Origin: JAWKIW01 sp046331175
GTDB lineage: Bacteria > Actinomycetota > Acidimicrobiia > Acidimicrobiales > Acidimicrobilacustridaceae
Assembly: GCA_046331175.1 (NCBI GenBank)
Contig: JAXLRI010000003.1
Span: forward strand, 62,001 to 126,000
Direction: 5' to 3'
DNA: 64,000 nt
The notes below the pieces were generated by a model. It did not search any database, was not told where the DNA came from, and saw only the letters and a program-made list of their open reading frames with translations. Position 1 is the stretch's first letter. Every line of letters begins with the position of its first letter. A program made the position numbers and the translations under genes. Of the stretch, positions 50,444-59,510 are shown piece by piece.

Positions 50444-51679
50444 TCAGAGCGGCAGGTCGCCGGTGGCGAGGCGGGTGGAGCCGGTGTCCTTGTAGGCGGC
50501 GATCGTGCGCTCGGCGATGCGCATCTGGTGGATCTCGTCGGCGCCGTCGGCGAAGCGGGCCCAGCGGGCGTGCTGGAGCATGTTCGCCAGCGGCGTGTCG
50601 GTGGAGTAGCCGAGGGCGCCGTGGACCTGGATGGCGCGGTCGATGATGCGCCACAGCGAGTTGGCCACGAAGTGCTTCGCCATCGACACCTCGGTCTTGA
50701 AGTCGTCGCCCCGGTCGATCTTGAAGGCGGCGTGCAGGACCATGAGCTTGCACTGGTACAGCTCCATGGCCGAGTCGGCGATGAGCCACTGGATGCCCTG
50801 CTTCTCGGCGAGCAGCGAGCCGTGGCTGTACCGGTTGAGGGCCCGGTCGACCATCATGTCGAGGGCGGTCTCGGCCTGGGCGATCCAGCGCATGCAGTGG
50901 GCGAGGCGGGCCGGGCCGAGGCGGTACTGGCCGAGCCGGTGGCCGTTGCCCCGACCCCCGAGGATCTGGGACTCGTGCACCCGCAGGTCCTCGATGACGA
51001 TCTCGCTGTGGCCGGTCGAGCCGTGCATGGTCTCGACCTCGCGCACGTCGTTCCACCCCTCGGTGGGCAGGTCGACGAGGAAGGCGGTGTTGGCGCCGCG
51101 GGACCCCTCGGGCACGTCGAGCTCGGTGCGGGCGATGAGGATGGCGAACTGCGAGCGGCGGGCGTTGGAGATGAACCACTTGTGCCCGTTGATGATCCAC
51201 TCCTCGCCGTCTTGCACGGCGGTGGTCTGGATCAGCGTGGGGTCCGAGCCGGCCACCTCGGGCTCGGTCATGGCGAAGCACGACATCTTGATGCCCTCGC
51301 ACAGGGGCTTGAGGTACTTCTCCTTCTGCTCGTCGGTGGCCCAGTGCAGCAGCGTGTGCATGTTGCCCTCGTCGGGGGCCATGCAGTTGAGGATCCACGG
51401 GCCCAGCCGGGTCTTGCCGGCCTCGGCCTGCACCATGGCCAGCTCGACGTGGCCGAGGCCCATGCCGCCCCACTCCTCGGGCATGTGGGGGAGCCACAGC
51501 CCGAGCGCCTTGGCCTGCTCGCGCAGGTCGAGGATCGTGACGATGTACTCGTCGCGCGACAGCACCTTCTCCTCGTCGTCGAAGTCCTTCATCGCGGGGA
51601 TCACGGTCCCCTGGATGAAGTCGTGCACGCGGGTGCGGATCTCCTCGTGCTCGGGGGCGAGGGTGAAGTCGATGGGCAT
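50444..51679 (-). CDS. Acyl-CoA dehydrogenase
   Basis: A 411-residue FAD dehydrogenase of the larger (ACAD10/11-like) group: CFAMTEPEVAGSDPTLIQTT, GHKWFISNARRSQFAILIAR, VHGALGYSTDTPLANMLQHA, ARWARFADGADEIHQMRIAE. Oxidises an acyl-CoA to the enoyl-CoA. Part of a divergent catabolic cluster with an enoyl-CoA hydratase (73 nt upstream), a TetR gene, an amidohydrolase and an acyl-CoA ligase. Confidence 0.93.
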   Translation of the reverse strand: MPIDFTLAPEHEEIRTRVHDFIQGTVIPAMKDFDDEEKVLSRDEYIVTILDLREQAKALGLWLPHMPEEWGGMGLGHVELAMVQAEAGKTRLGPWILNCMAPDEGNMHTLLHWATDEQKEKYLKPLCEGIKMSCFAMTEPEVAGSDPTLIQTTAVQDGEEWIINGHKWFISNARRSQFAILIARTELDVPEGSRGANTAFLVDLPTEGWNDVREVETMHGSTGHSEIVIEDLRVHESQILGGRGNGHRLGQYRLGPARLAHCMRWIAQAETALDMMVDRALNRYSHGSLLAEKQGIQWLIADSAMELYQCKLMVLHAAFKIDRGDDFKTEVSMAKHFVANSLWRIIDRAIQVHGALGYSTDTPLANMLQHARWARFADGADEIHQMRIAERTIAAYKDTGSTRLATGDLPL

Positions 51680-51752
51680 GTCGGGCTCCGGGTCGGTTCG
51701 GGTGGGTGTGAGCGCAGGGCTCGTGATCAGGACTGGAGGTCGTGACGGCTGA

Positions 51753-52517
51753 TCACGACGGGTCGGGGCGGGCGACGCGACGGTTGGCGTCGCGGGCGGC
51801 GTCGCTGCGGTTGGCCTCGACGAAGAGGCGGCCCTCGAGGCGCAGGCCCTCGTCGAGGGGGAGGGCGAGGCCCTCGACCACGGCCCGCTTGGCGGCGAAC
51901 ACGGCCCCGGCCGGGTTGCGGGCGATGCGACCGCACCACGCGACGGCGGCGGCGCGGAAGTCGTCGTCGTCGAGCACGGCGTTGAGCAGGCCGATGCGGT
52001 GCGCTTCGGCGGCGTCGACGACGCGGCCGGTCACGCACAGCTCGGCCCCGATGGCCGAGCCGACGAGGCGGGGGAGGCGTTGGGTGCCGCCGGCGCCGGG
52101 GATGATGCCGATCGACACCTCGGGCTGGCCCAGGTGGGCACGGGGCGAGCCGATGCGCATCGTGCACGCCAGCGCCGTCTCGCAGCCGCCGCCCCACGCC
52201 TGGCCGTCGATGGCGGCGACCGTCGGCTGGGGCATCGTCTCGAGCAGGTGGAGGGCCCGCTTCCAGGCGCGGGGATCGCCCTCGGGTGCCTCGCCCTTGG
52301 CGAGCAGGGCGAGGTCGTCGAGGTCGGCGTGGGCGATGAAGTAGCCGTCGACGCCGCCGGTGAGCATGACCACGGTGGCGTCCTGGGGTGCCTCGGCCAG
52401 CGCTTCGAGCTGCTCGGCCAGCTCGGTCATCGACCGGAGGTCCATCCAGTTCGACGGTGGGCGGGTGAAGGTGAGCACCGCCACGCCGTCGTGGTGCTCG
52501 AGCTCCCAGCTGGCCAT
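51753..52517 (-). CDS. Enoyl-CoA hydratase/isomerase (crotonase) family protein
   Basis: A 254-residue crotonase. AIDGQAWGGGCETALACTMR forms the first oxyanion-hole segment and LGQPEVSIGIIPGAGGTQRL carries the catalytic Glu region; the second classical Glu is present in the EVSIG stretch. ATG 52517 has AGAGGAG upstream, which fixes the start. Hydrates the product of the adjacent dehydrogenase (inference). Divergent from the TetR gene. Confidence 0.92.
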   Translation of the reverse strand: MASWELEHHDGVAVLTFTRPPSNWMDLRSMTELAEQLEALAEAPQDATVVMLTGGVDGYFIAHADLDDLALLAKGEAPEGDPRAWKRALHLLETMPQPTVAAIDGQAWGGGCETALACTMRIGSPRAHLGQPEVSIGIIPGAGGTQRLPRLVGSAIGAELCVTGRVVDAAEAHRIGLLNAVLDDDDFRAAAVAWCGRIARNPAGAVFAAKRAVVEGLALPLDEGLRLEGRLFVEANRSDAARDANRRVARPDPS

Positions 52518-52680
52518 GGCCGCTCCTCTGGTCGTGAGCGGCGCGGGCGTCCCGGCGGCTCGGCTCGGACCGCCCCCCGTGGTCGGCCGAGAAATGTGAG
52601 TCGTTCCGATACTACAGTGATGCACACAACCGCCGCCGGAGACGATCTCGTGCCGCCGGTGGCCGGAGGGGAGCGACGAC

Positions 52681-53355
52681 GTGGTGCAGGGGACCGAGGG
52701 GGCGGCGCCGTTGTCGCACCGCGAGCGCAAGAAGGCCCGCACCCGGGCGGCGCTCATCGAGGTGTCCCAGCGCCTCTTCGCCGAGCAGGGCTACGGCTCG
52801 ACCACGCTCGAGGACATCTGCGACGAGGTCGACATCCGCCCCCAGACGCTGCTGCGCTACTTCGAGTCGAAGGCGGCGCTGGCGCTGGCCCCCATGACCG
52901 ACCCGCTCGAGCGCCTGCGGGCGTTCCTCGAGGACCCCGACCGCCGCCACGACACCATCAAGGTCTGGCGCGAGTACGTGCGACGCGAGTCCACCGAGAT
53001 GACCAGCCCCACCTCGGACACCATCGTCAGCTACGTGCACAACCTGCGCGACTTCCGCAGCTGGGTCGACCGCGACCCGGTCCTGGTGGCCATGACCAGC
53101 GACGTCGAGCGCCGCCTGCGCCAGCTGCTGGCCCGCTCGCTGGCCCGCGACCGGGGCGTCGACGCCGACGACCTGCACTCGACGCTCGTCGCCGCCCTGC
53201 TGGTGGCGGGCCGGACCGCCGTCTACGAACGGTGGCTCGCCCGCGACCCCGACACCGAGACGCTCGTCGACGACCAGCTCGCCGTCGTCGACTACGTCGT
53301 CACCAGCCTGCCTCGCCAGTCCGCCCGCCGCCTGCTCAAGGTGGCCTCCGGGTAG
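52681..53355 (+). CDS. TetR-family transcriptional regulator
   Basis: A 224-residue regulator: HTH at residues about 18-66 (KKARTRAALIEVSQRLFAEQ, GYGSTTLEDICDEVDIRPQT), with LLRYFESK in place of the usual LYxHFxxK. The C-terminal domain is of the MftR/TetR_17-like kind. Start GTG 52681, GGAGGGGAG upstream. Located between the divergent beta-oxidation genes and the LLM-amidohydrolase-ligase run, so probably the cluster's local repressor. No clear palindrome found in the 163-bp gap. Confidence 0.87.
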   Translation: MVQGTEGAAPLSHRERKKARTRAALIEVSQRLFAEQGYGSTTLEDICDEVDIRPQTLLRYFESKAALALAPMTDPLERLRAFLEDPDRRHDTIKVWREYVRRESTEMTSPTSDTIVSYVHNLRDFRSWVDRDPVLVAMTSDVERRLRQLLARSLARDRGVDADDLHSTLVAALLVAGRTAVYERWLARDPDTETLVDDQLAVVDYVVTSLPRQSARRLLKVASG

Positions 53356-53400
53356 CGCCCGGTACCAACGATCGATCCGCACCGTCAGGAGCCCACGCAC

Positions 53401-54285
53401 ATGAAGTTCGGGATGGCCTTCGCCAACGTCATGACCTTCGCCGGCCAGCCCGGCGTGGTCGATCTCGCCCGCCACGCCGAGGCCGCCGGCTTCGAGTCGC
53501 TGTGGACCGTCGAGCACGTGATCTACCCCGACGGCTACGAGTCGACCTACCCCTACGACCCCAGCGGCAAGATGATGGCGGCGCCGTCCACGCCCATCCC
53601 CGACCCGCTGATCTGGCTGTCGTTCGTGGCCGCCGCCACCGAGCGCCTCCGCCTCGGCACCGGCATCTTGATCCTCCCGCAGCGCAACCCGATCGTGCTG
53701 GCCAAGGAGGTCGCCACCCTCGACGACCTTTCCGGTGGTCGAGTCGAGCTGGGCATCGGCGTCGGCTGGCTCAAGGAGGAGTTCGAGGCGCTCGGCGTGC
53801 CCTTCGAGCGACGCGGTGCCCGCACCGACGAGTACGTCGCCGCCATGCGCGCCCTGTGGGACACCGACAACGCCGAGCTGCACGGCGACTTCGTCGACTT
53901 CGCCAAGGCCAGCGTCAACCCCAAGCCGGCCCGGGGCCGGGTGCCCATCCACGTCGGCGGCCACAGCCGGGCCGCCGCCGAGCGGGCCGGTCGCCTGGGC
54001 GACGGCTTCTTCCCGGGCAAGGGCGACATCGGCGAGCTCATCGACATCATGCGCCAGTCGGCCGCCGCCGCCGATCGCGACCCGAGCGCCATCGAGGTCA
54101 CCTACGGCCACCCGTCGGTGTTCGGTGACGACCCCCTCGCCGCCATCGAGTCCCTCGCCGCCCAGGGCGTCAGCCGCATCGCCATCCCGTCGTTCCTGTT
54201 CCTCGCCGACCCGGCCATCCAGCTGGCCGAGTACGGCGAGCGGGTCATCGCCCCCGCCGCCGGCATCGAGCCCACCATCGGCTGA
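53401..54285 (+). CDS. LLM-class (F420-dependent) oxidoreductase
   Basis: A 294-residue luciferase-like TIM barrel: HAEAAGFESLWTVEHVIYPD, RLRLGTGILILPQRNPIVLA, KEVATLDDLSGGRVELGIGV, GWLKEEFEALGVPFERRGAR, IHVGGHSRAAAERAGRLGDG. Matches the TIGR03619-like F420 subgroup. AGGAG about 9 nt before ATG 53401. Catalyses hydride transfer on an unknown substrate; its place in the cluster suggests a catabolic step. Confidence 0.9.
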   Translation: MKFGMAFANVMTFAGQPGVVDLARHAEAAGFESLWTVEHVIYPDGYESTYPYDPSGKMMAAPSTPIPDPLIWLSFVAAATERLRLGTGILILPQRNPIVLAKEVATLDDLSGGRVELGIGVGWLKEEFEALGVPFERRGARTDEYVAAMRALWDTDNAELHGDFVDFAKASVNPKPARGRVPIHVGGHSRAAAERAGRLGDGFFPGKGDIGELIDIMRQSAAAADRDPSAIEVTYGHPSVFGDDPLAAIESLAAQGVSRIAIPSFLFLADPAIQLAEYGERVIAPAAGIEPTIG

Positions 54286-54364
54286 GCCGGGCGACAACAC
54301 CCCGCCACCCGCCAGCACCCCGACCCGAAGCTCCCCTCGCGGGACCGTCACCCCGGAGGCCGCC

Positions 54365-56053
54365 ATGGCCCACGACCTGATCATCCGCAACGGCACGGTC
54401 ATCGACGGCACCGGCGCCGACGCCGTGGCCGCCGACGTCGCCGTCGACGGCGACCGCATCACCGCCGTCGGCGACCTCGCGGACGCCACCGCCACCACCG
54501 AGATCGATGCCACCGGCCTCACCGTCACGCCCGGCTTCGTCGACCTGCACACCCACCTCGACGCCCAGGTCGGCTGGGACCCGCTGATGACGTCGTGCTC
54601 GTGGCACGGCGTCACCACCGCCCTCATCGGCAACTGCGGGGTGAGCTTCGCCCCGGTGGCCACCGACGGCGAGGCCTACCTCGCCGAGATGATGGAGAGC
54701 GTCGAGGACATCCCCCGCGACGCCATCCTCGGCGGCCTGCCCTGGGACTGGCGCAGCCACCCCGAGTACCTCGACTCGCTGCAGCGGATGGGCCCGGCCC
54801 TCAACGTCGTCGGTCTGGTCGGCCACTGCGCCCTGCGCTACGAGGTGATGGGGGAGCGGTCGATGGAGCCGGGCGAGGACCCCACGCCCGACGAGCTGGC
54901 CCGCCTGCGCGAGCTGGTGGCCGAGTCCATCGACGGCGGCGCGGTGGGCTACTCCACGTCGCGCATCCTGCTGCACGTGGTGCCCGACGGCCGCAAGGTG
55001 CCCGGCACCTACGCCGGCCTCGACGAGCACCTGGCCATGGCCGACGGCATGAACGACGCCGGTGGCGGTGTCTTCCAAGCCGTGCTCGACTTCGAGACCC
55101 GCGCCGGCGAGGAGTTCGGCCTGCTGCAGGCCATGGCGGCGCGCGCCGGCAACGTGCTGTTCGCCGCCGGTCCGGGTAACGACGACAACCCCGGCGTGGT
55201 CGACCTGTGGGGCGGGTTCCTGGCCCAGACCCGCGCCGAGCACGGCAACATCACCGCCTACACGATGACCCGCCCGAGCGGCACCCTCGTGGGCCTGGCC
55301 CAGGTGGCCCCGGTGCGGGGCAAGGCGTGGGCGCGGGTCGTGAAGCTGCCGACCCTCGAGGAGAAGGTGGAGGCCCTCAGCGACCCCGCCACCCGGGCCG
55401 AGCTGCTGGCCGAGGGCTACGAGAAGGGCCTCTGGTACGACCCGCGCCACATCCACCCGCTCGGCGACGGCGACGTGCCCGTCTACGACATCGAGGGCGG
55501 CCGCTCGCTGGCCGACCTCGCCGACGAGGCCGGCGTCCACCCCATCGACGTGGTCGTCGACCGACTGCTCGCCAGCGAGGGGCGCGAGCTGTTCAACGTG
55601 TGGTTCTTCCACCGCAACCGCTCGGCCATCGGCGGCCTGCTCGCCCTCGACGACGTGTACCCGGGGGCCGGCGACGCCGGCGCCCACGCCGGCCAGATCT
55701 GCGACGCCGACGCGCCCACCCACTTCCTGTCGTACTGGGGCCGCGACCGCGGCCTGGTCTCGCTGCCCGAGGCCGTGCACCGCCTGACGGCCAAGCCCGC
55801 GTCGGTCATCGGCCTCGTCGACCGGGGCACCGTCCGGCCCGGCGCCTACGCCGACCTCAACATCGTCGACGTCGACCGCCTCGAGGTCGGCTATCCCGAG
55901 TACGTCCACGACTTCCCGGGCGGAAAGGGTCGGCTGCTGGTGCGCTCCACCGGCTACGCCGCCACGCTGGTCAACGGTGTGGCGGTCACGGAGCAGGGCG
56001 AGCACACCGGGGCCCGTCCCGGTCGCGTGCTGCGCGAGTTCTCCCGCGGGTGA
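54365..56053 (+). CDS. N-acyl-D-amino-acid deacylase-like amidohydrolase
   Basis: A 562-residue metal-dependent hydrolase of the D-aminoacylase/dihydroorotase superfamily: metal ligands H62-x-H64 in FVDLHTHLDAQVGWDP, SWHGVTTALIGNCGVSFAPV, DGGAVGYSTSRI, later AGDAGAHAGQICDADAPTHF supplying the final Asp/His. C-terminal RGTVRPGAYADLNIVDVDRL is universal in the group. Removes acyl groups or opens cyclic amides in relatives. Followed 100 nt later by an acyl-CoA ligase, which could activate a released acid. Confidence 0.9.
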   Translation: MAHDLIIRNGTVIDGTGADAVAADVAVDGDRITAVGDLADATATTEIDATGLTVTPGFVDLHTHLDAQVGWDPLMTSCSWHGVTTALIGNCGVSFAPVATDGEAYLAEMMESVEDIPRDAILGGLPWDWRSHPEYLDSLQRMGPALNVVGLVGHCALRYEVMGERSMEPGEDPTPDELARLRELVAESIDGGAVGYSTSRILLHVVPDGRKVPGTYAGLDEHLAMADGMNDAGGGVFQAVLDFETRAGEEFGLLQAMAARAGNVLFAAGPGNDDNPGVVDLWGGFLAQTRAEHGNITAYTMTRPSGTLVGLAQVAPVRGKAWARVVKLPTLEEKVEALSDPATRAELLAEGYEKGLWYDPRHIHPLGDGDVPVYDIEGGRSLADLADEAGVHPIDVVVDRLLASEGRELFNVWFFHRNRSAIGGLLALDDVYPGAGDAGAHAGQICDADAPTHFLSYWGRDRGLVSLPEAVHRLTAKPASVIGLVDRGTVRPGAYADLNIVDVDRLEVGYPEYVHDFPGGKGRLLVRSTGYAATLVNGVAVTEQGEHTGARPGRVLREFSRG

Positions 56054-56153
56054 CCGCCGGCTGGCGGCGACCCACCACGGCGCTGGTAGACACCCGGGTG
56101 GGCGCCGAACCACCGCGCCGCCGATCGGCGGCCCGACCCGCAGGAGATCCGCC

Positions 56154-57839
56154 ATGCCCGCGCTGAGCTGGGACGAGGCCGTCGCCGAGGTGACCGGTCC
56201 AGGGGCCCGCTACGAGCTGGCCGAGGTCGTCGTCGACGGCGCCACCCAGCGGGTGTTCACCAACGCCCCGCCGTCGCTGCGCGAGCTGTTCGGCTCGCTG
56301 CGGACGCGGCCGGCCGACGAGGACTGGCTCGTCTACGAGGACGACCGGCTGACCTTCGCCGCCGTCAACGAGCAGATCGACCAGCTCGGCGCCACCCTGG
56401 TCGACCGGTACGGCATCGGCGTGGGCGACCGGGTCGCGATCGCCATGCGCAACTACCCCGAGTGGGTGATCGCCTTCGCCGCCATCACCTCGGTGGGCGG
56501 CATCGCCGTCTGCCTCAACGGCTGGTGGGTGGCCGAGGAGCTGCACTACGGCCTGGAGGACTCGGGGTCGAAGCTGCTGATCGCCGACCCCGAGCGCATG
56601 GAGCGGGCCCACGGCTCGCTCGACATCCTCGTCATCCGCGGCCTCGTCGTGCGGCTGCCGGCCGACGCCGAGGTGCTGCCCGGCGTCGACCGCTACGAGG
56701 ACGTGCTCGTGCCCGGCGCGGTCCTGCCGGACCAGGCCCCCAGGCCCGACGACGACGCCATGATCCTCTACACCTCGGGCACCACCGGCCACCCCAAGGG
56801 GGCGGTGTCCACCCACCGGGCCGTGCTGAACGCCCTCACCGCCTACGGCGCCCGAGCCCGGGTCAACGCCCTCATGCAGGAGCCATCGGAGCCCCACCCG
56901 TTCCCCACCGCGTTCATCCTCGTGGTGCCGCTGTTCCACGTCACCGGGCTGGTGCCGGTGCTGCTCAGCTGCGTGGCCAGCGGCTGCAAGCTGGTGATGC
57001 TCTACAAGTGGGACCCCGAGCGGGCGCTCGAGCTGATCGAGCGCGAGCGCGTCACCCACTTCGTCGGCGTGCCCACCATGTCGTGGGACCTGCTCGAGTC
57101 GCCGTCGTTCGCCGATCGCGACACGTCATCGCTGCTGTCGGTCGGCGGCGGGGGAGCGCCGGCGCCGCCCGAGCTGGTGCAGCGGGTCGAGGCCGGCTTC
57201 CGCAAGGGGCGGCCGGCGATTGGCTACGGCATGACCGAGACCAACGCCTACGGCCCGCAGAACGCCGCCGACGACTACCTGCGCAAGCCCCGCAGCGCCG
57301 GCCGGGTGCTGCCCATGATGCAGATCGTCGTGCGCGACGAGGACGGCAACGACCTGGCGCCCGGCGAGGTCGGCGAGATCTGGTTCCGCGGCCCCAACCT
57401 GATCCGCGGCTACTGGAACCGTCCCGAGGCCACCGCCGAGGCGATCGTCGATGGTTGGCTGCGCACCGGCGACCTCGGCCGCGTCGACGACGAGGGCTTC
57501 GTGTTCGTCGAGGACCGCGCCAAGGACATGGTGCTGCGCGGCGGTGAGAACGTGTACTGCGCCGAGGTCGAGGCCGTGATCTACAGCCATCCCGCGGTGC
57601 ACGAGGCCGCCGTGTTCGGCGTGCCCCACCCGCGGCTCGGCGAGGAGGTGGCCGCCGCCGTCCTGCCCCGGGCCGGCCAGACGCTCACGGCCGACGACCT
57701 GCAGACGCACGTCGCCGAGCACTTGGCCCCGTTCAAGGTGCCCAGCCGCGTCGTGGTCGTCGACGAGCCCCTACCACGAGGCGCCACCGGCAAGATCCTC
57801 AAGCGCACCCTCCGCGACCAGCTCGCCGAAGACGCCTGA
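56154..57839 (+). CDS. AMP-binding acyl-CoA synthetase (fatty-acid-CoA ligase family)
   Basis: A 561-residue adenylate-forming ligase. P-loop YTSGTTGHPKG at 206-216, GYGMTETNAYG, TGDLGRVDDEGFVFVEDRAK, and the C-terminal catalytic Lys in RGATGKILKRTLRDQL. Activates a carboxylic acid to its CoA thioester with ATP. AGGAG 7 nt before ATG 56154. Last gene of the catabolic cluster; would feed the acyl-CoA dehydrogenase and hydratase encoded divergently. Confidence 0.94.
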   Translation: MPALSWDEAVAEVTGPGARYELAEVVVDGATQRVFTNAPPSLRELFGSLRTRPADEDWLVYEDDRLTFAAVNEQIDQLGATLVDRYGIGVGDRVAIAMRNYPEWVIAFAAITSVGGIAVCLNGWWVAEELHYGLEDSGSKLLIADPERMERAHGSLDILVIRGLVVRLPADAEVLPGVDRYEDVLVPGAVLPDQAPRPDDDAMILYTSGTTGHPKGAVSTHRAVLNALTAYGARARVNALMQEPSEPHPFPTAFILVVPLFHVTGLVPVLLSCVASGCKLVMLYKWDPERALELIERERVTHFVGVPTMSWDLLESPSFADRDTSSLLSVGGGGAPAPPELVQRVEAGFRKGRPAIGYGMTETNAYGPQNAADDYLRKPRSAGRVLPMMQIVVRDEDGNDLAPGEVGEIWFRGPNLIRGYWNRPEATAEAIVDGWLRTGDLGRVDDEGFVFVEDRAKDMVLRGGENVYCAEVEAVIYSHPAVHEAAVFGVPHPRLGEEVAAAVLPRAGQTLTADDLQTHVAEHLAPFKVPSRVVVVDEPLPRGATGKILKRTLRDQLAEDA

Positions 57840-57954
57840 GCGGTCTCCGGGGCTCGCTCCAGCCACCCGATCCAGGTGTCCCACATCGATATGAGCGGGG
57901 CAGAACGGCCCTTCCGTCGCGCCGGTACGGGCCTGGTGGGGGATGTTCGGGGAC

Positions 57955-57997
57955 AGGCGATAACTAGGCGATACCGGCGGTTGACCAGAGCTATGCT
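57955..57997 (+). promoter_or_regulatory. Direct repeats and -10 box before the first toxin-antitoxin module
   Basis: AGGCGATA occurs at 57955-57962 and 57966-57973, an 11-bp phase suited to side-by-side antitoxin dimers. TATGCT (57992-57997) ends 6 nt before ATG 58004. Likely autoregulatory site of the VapB-like antitoxin. Confidence 0.5.
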
Positions 57998-58003
57998 GCG
58001 GGC

Positions 58004-58252
58004 ATGACCACCCAGAAGGTCTCCGTGACGCTCGAAGCAGAGGCCATCGAGCGCGCCCGTCGCACCGCAGGACCCCGAGGCCTGTCGTCGTACCTCGACG
58101 ACGCCCTGGCGGAGAAGCTCGAGCGAGACGAGAAGCGCGATGCGCTGCTCGCGTACCTCGACGAGCTCGAGCGCGCTGACCCCACACCGGCGACGACCAA
58201 GCAACGGGCTCGAACTCGTGCCGCGAGGATCCGGGGCGAGGTCACGGCGTGA
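58004..58252 (+). CDS. VapB-like antitoxin
   Basis: An 82-residue protein: N-terminal ribbon-like strand KVSVTLEAEAIERARRTAG with a short helical pair SSYLDDALAEKLERDEKR, as in RHH-type antitoxins, then a Lys/Arg-rich C-terminal tail that would wrap the toxin. Leaderless-type start. Its stop overlaps the PIN toxin start. Represses its own promoter and neutralises the toxin in characterised relatives. Confidence 0.82.
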   Translation: MTTQKVSVTLEAEAIERARRTAGPRGLSSYLDDALAEKLERDEKRDALLAYLDELERADPTPATTKQRARTRAARIRGEVTA

Positions 58253-58653
58253 GCGAACCGGTCGTCGTCCTCGACAGCGGGGTCGTCGACCAGGCCGTCA
58301 CCAATCAGGAGTTCCGCTGGGTCCTTCGCGACCTCGTCGAGGGCGGCTGGGTGCCGGTCATCCCAACCGTCGTGCTCGCGGAGGCCACGACCGGGCGCCC
58401 GACGGACGCACCGGTGAACCAGGCGGTCAAGCAGATCGGGACGATCGACACGACGCCGCCGACGGCTCGCCTCGCCGGGCGCCTGCGGTACAACGTCGAG
58501 CGATCAGGTGCTCACCGGGTGCCGGGAGGCATCGATGCCATCGTCGCTGCGCACGCGGCGGAGGCGGGTGCTGGCGTGGTGTTCACCACCGACCCCCGCG
58601 ACCTCCGCCGCCTCCTCGCCGACACCCGAGGCGTCGTCGTCGAGAAGCCCTGA
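58249..58653 (+). CDS. PIN-domain toxin (VapC-like)
   Basis: A 134-residue PIN ribonuclease. Acidic centre D9 (VVLDSG), E45 (LAEATTG), D96 (GGIDAIVAAHA) and D115/D118 (TTDPRDL) is intact, so it should be an active Mg-dependent RNase. GTG 58249 overlaps the antitoxin stop (GTGA). Target RNA unknown; tRNA or rRNA in known VapC proteins. Confidence 0.88.
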   Translation: MSEPVVVLDSGVVDQAVTNQEFRWVLRDLVEGGWVPVIPTVVLAEATTGRPTDAPVNQAVKQIGTIDTTPPTARLAGRLRYNVERSGAHRVPGGIDAIVAAHAAEAGAGVVFTTDPRDLRRLLADTRGVVVEKP

Positions 58654-58831
58654 CGGGCCGCTCGACCGCCCCCGAACGTCGCCCGTAGACGGACCGGCAC
58701 ACCATCCCCGATCGCCGGCTCGAGGATGCTCCGCCCGCCGAGCTGGCGAAGCGCGTGGTGCCAGTTCCTGGATGCTGGTCCTCACTGGTCGGGCCCTTCC
58801 CCGGCACCGCCACGGCCGGTAGCCTTGCGGC

Positions 58832-59008
58832 GTGAGCAACGCTGCACCTCGCGATCACGACGGTCCTCACGGCGCCGATCTTCTGCCTCGCGACCTGACC
58901 GACGAGGAGCTGGCCGGCGCCCCGGTGTTGGTGTCGCTCGATGCACTGCTCATCGACGAGCTCACCGACGACGAAGACGACGCCTTCGCTGCTGCACTCT
59001 CCTCGTGA
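58832..59008 (+). CDS. Short acidic antitoxin of the second PIN module
   Basis: A 58-residue gene that begins with GTG; TAGCCT ends 6 nt upstream. The protein is strongly acidic (LTDEELAGAPVLVSLDALLI, DELTDDEDDAFAAALSS) and shows no obvious DNA-binding fold. Its stop overlaps the next PIN gene (GTGA), the usual antitoxin-toxin arrangement. It probably neutralises the toxin by direct binding; autoregulation by it alone is doubtful. Confidence 0.72.
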   Translation: MSNAAPRDHDGPHGADLLPRDLTDEELAGAPVLVSLDALLIDELTDDEDDAFAAALSS

Positions 59009-59406
59009 GGCTCGTCGTCGACACCGGTGTCTTCAGCGCGGCGCTCAGCCGTCGCCGGCGAACCAGCTTTGACGCACCCGTCGCTCGATTGGCGGGCCAG
59101 CAGCTGTTTCTCGCCGTGCGGACCGTTGCGGAGCTTCGCTACGGGGCCCTCGTCGCACGATGGGGTGACACGCGCCGCGCCCGCCTCGAAGCCGCCATCG
59201 CGACCACCACCGTCGTACCCGTCACCGACGCCTTGCTCGACACGGTGGCGAACCTCCGCTTCGAATGCCGCCGCGACGGGCATCCGTTGGCCGATCGGGC
59301 GCATCACCAGGACCTCTGGATCGCGGCGGCGGCCATCCACATCAACGCGCGTCTCGTCACCGCCGATGGCATCTTCGCCGACGTGCCCCCGTTGACCGTC
59401 GGCTGA
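59005..59406 (+). CDS. PIN-domain toxin (VapC-like), second module
   Basis: A 133-residue PIN RNase with D6 (LVVDTGVFSAAL), E43 (VAELRYGAL), D103 (HHQDLWIAAAA) and D121 (VTADGIF). The full catalytic set is present. Resembles the FitB/VapC group. GTG start is coupled to the 58-residue antitoxin. It lies only 352 bp after the first PIN toxin but is not similar enough to be a recent duplicate. Confidence 0.87.
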   Translation: MRLVVDTGVFSAALSRRRRTSFDAPVARLAGQQLFLAVRTVAELRYGALVARWGDTRRARLEAAIATTTVVPVTDALLDTVANLRFECRRDGHPLADRAHHQDLWIAAAAIHINARLVTADGIFADVPPLTVG

Positions 59407-59510
59407 CCGGACGGATCCACTCTGCCGGTCCGTCTGAGCAGGTGTCCCAGAAGTAGCGTCACCTATCCGCGGCCAGCGAGCATCCCTGAACGCCGGATCG
59501 TTCACGGCGC

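Noticed and set aside
52518..52680. TetR operator between the enoyl-CoA hydratase and TetR genes
   Set aside because: I found no convincing palindrome; only weak partial symmetries around 52600.
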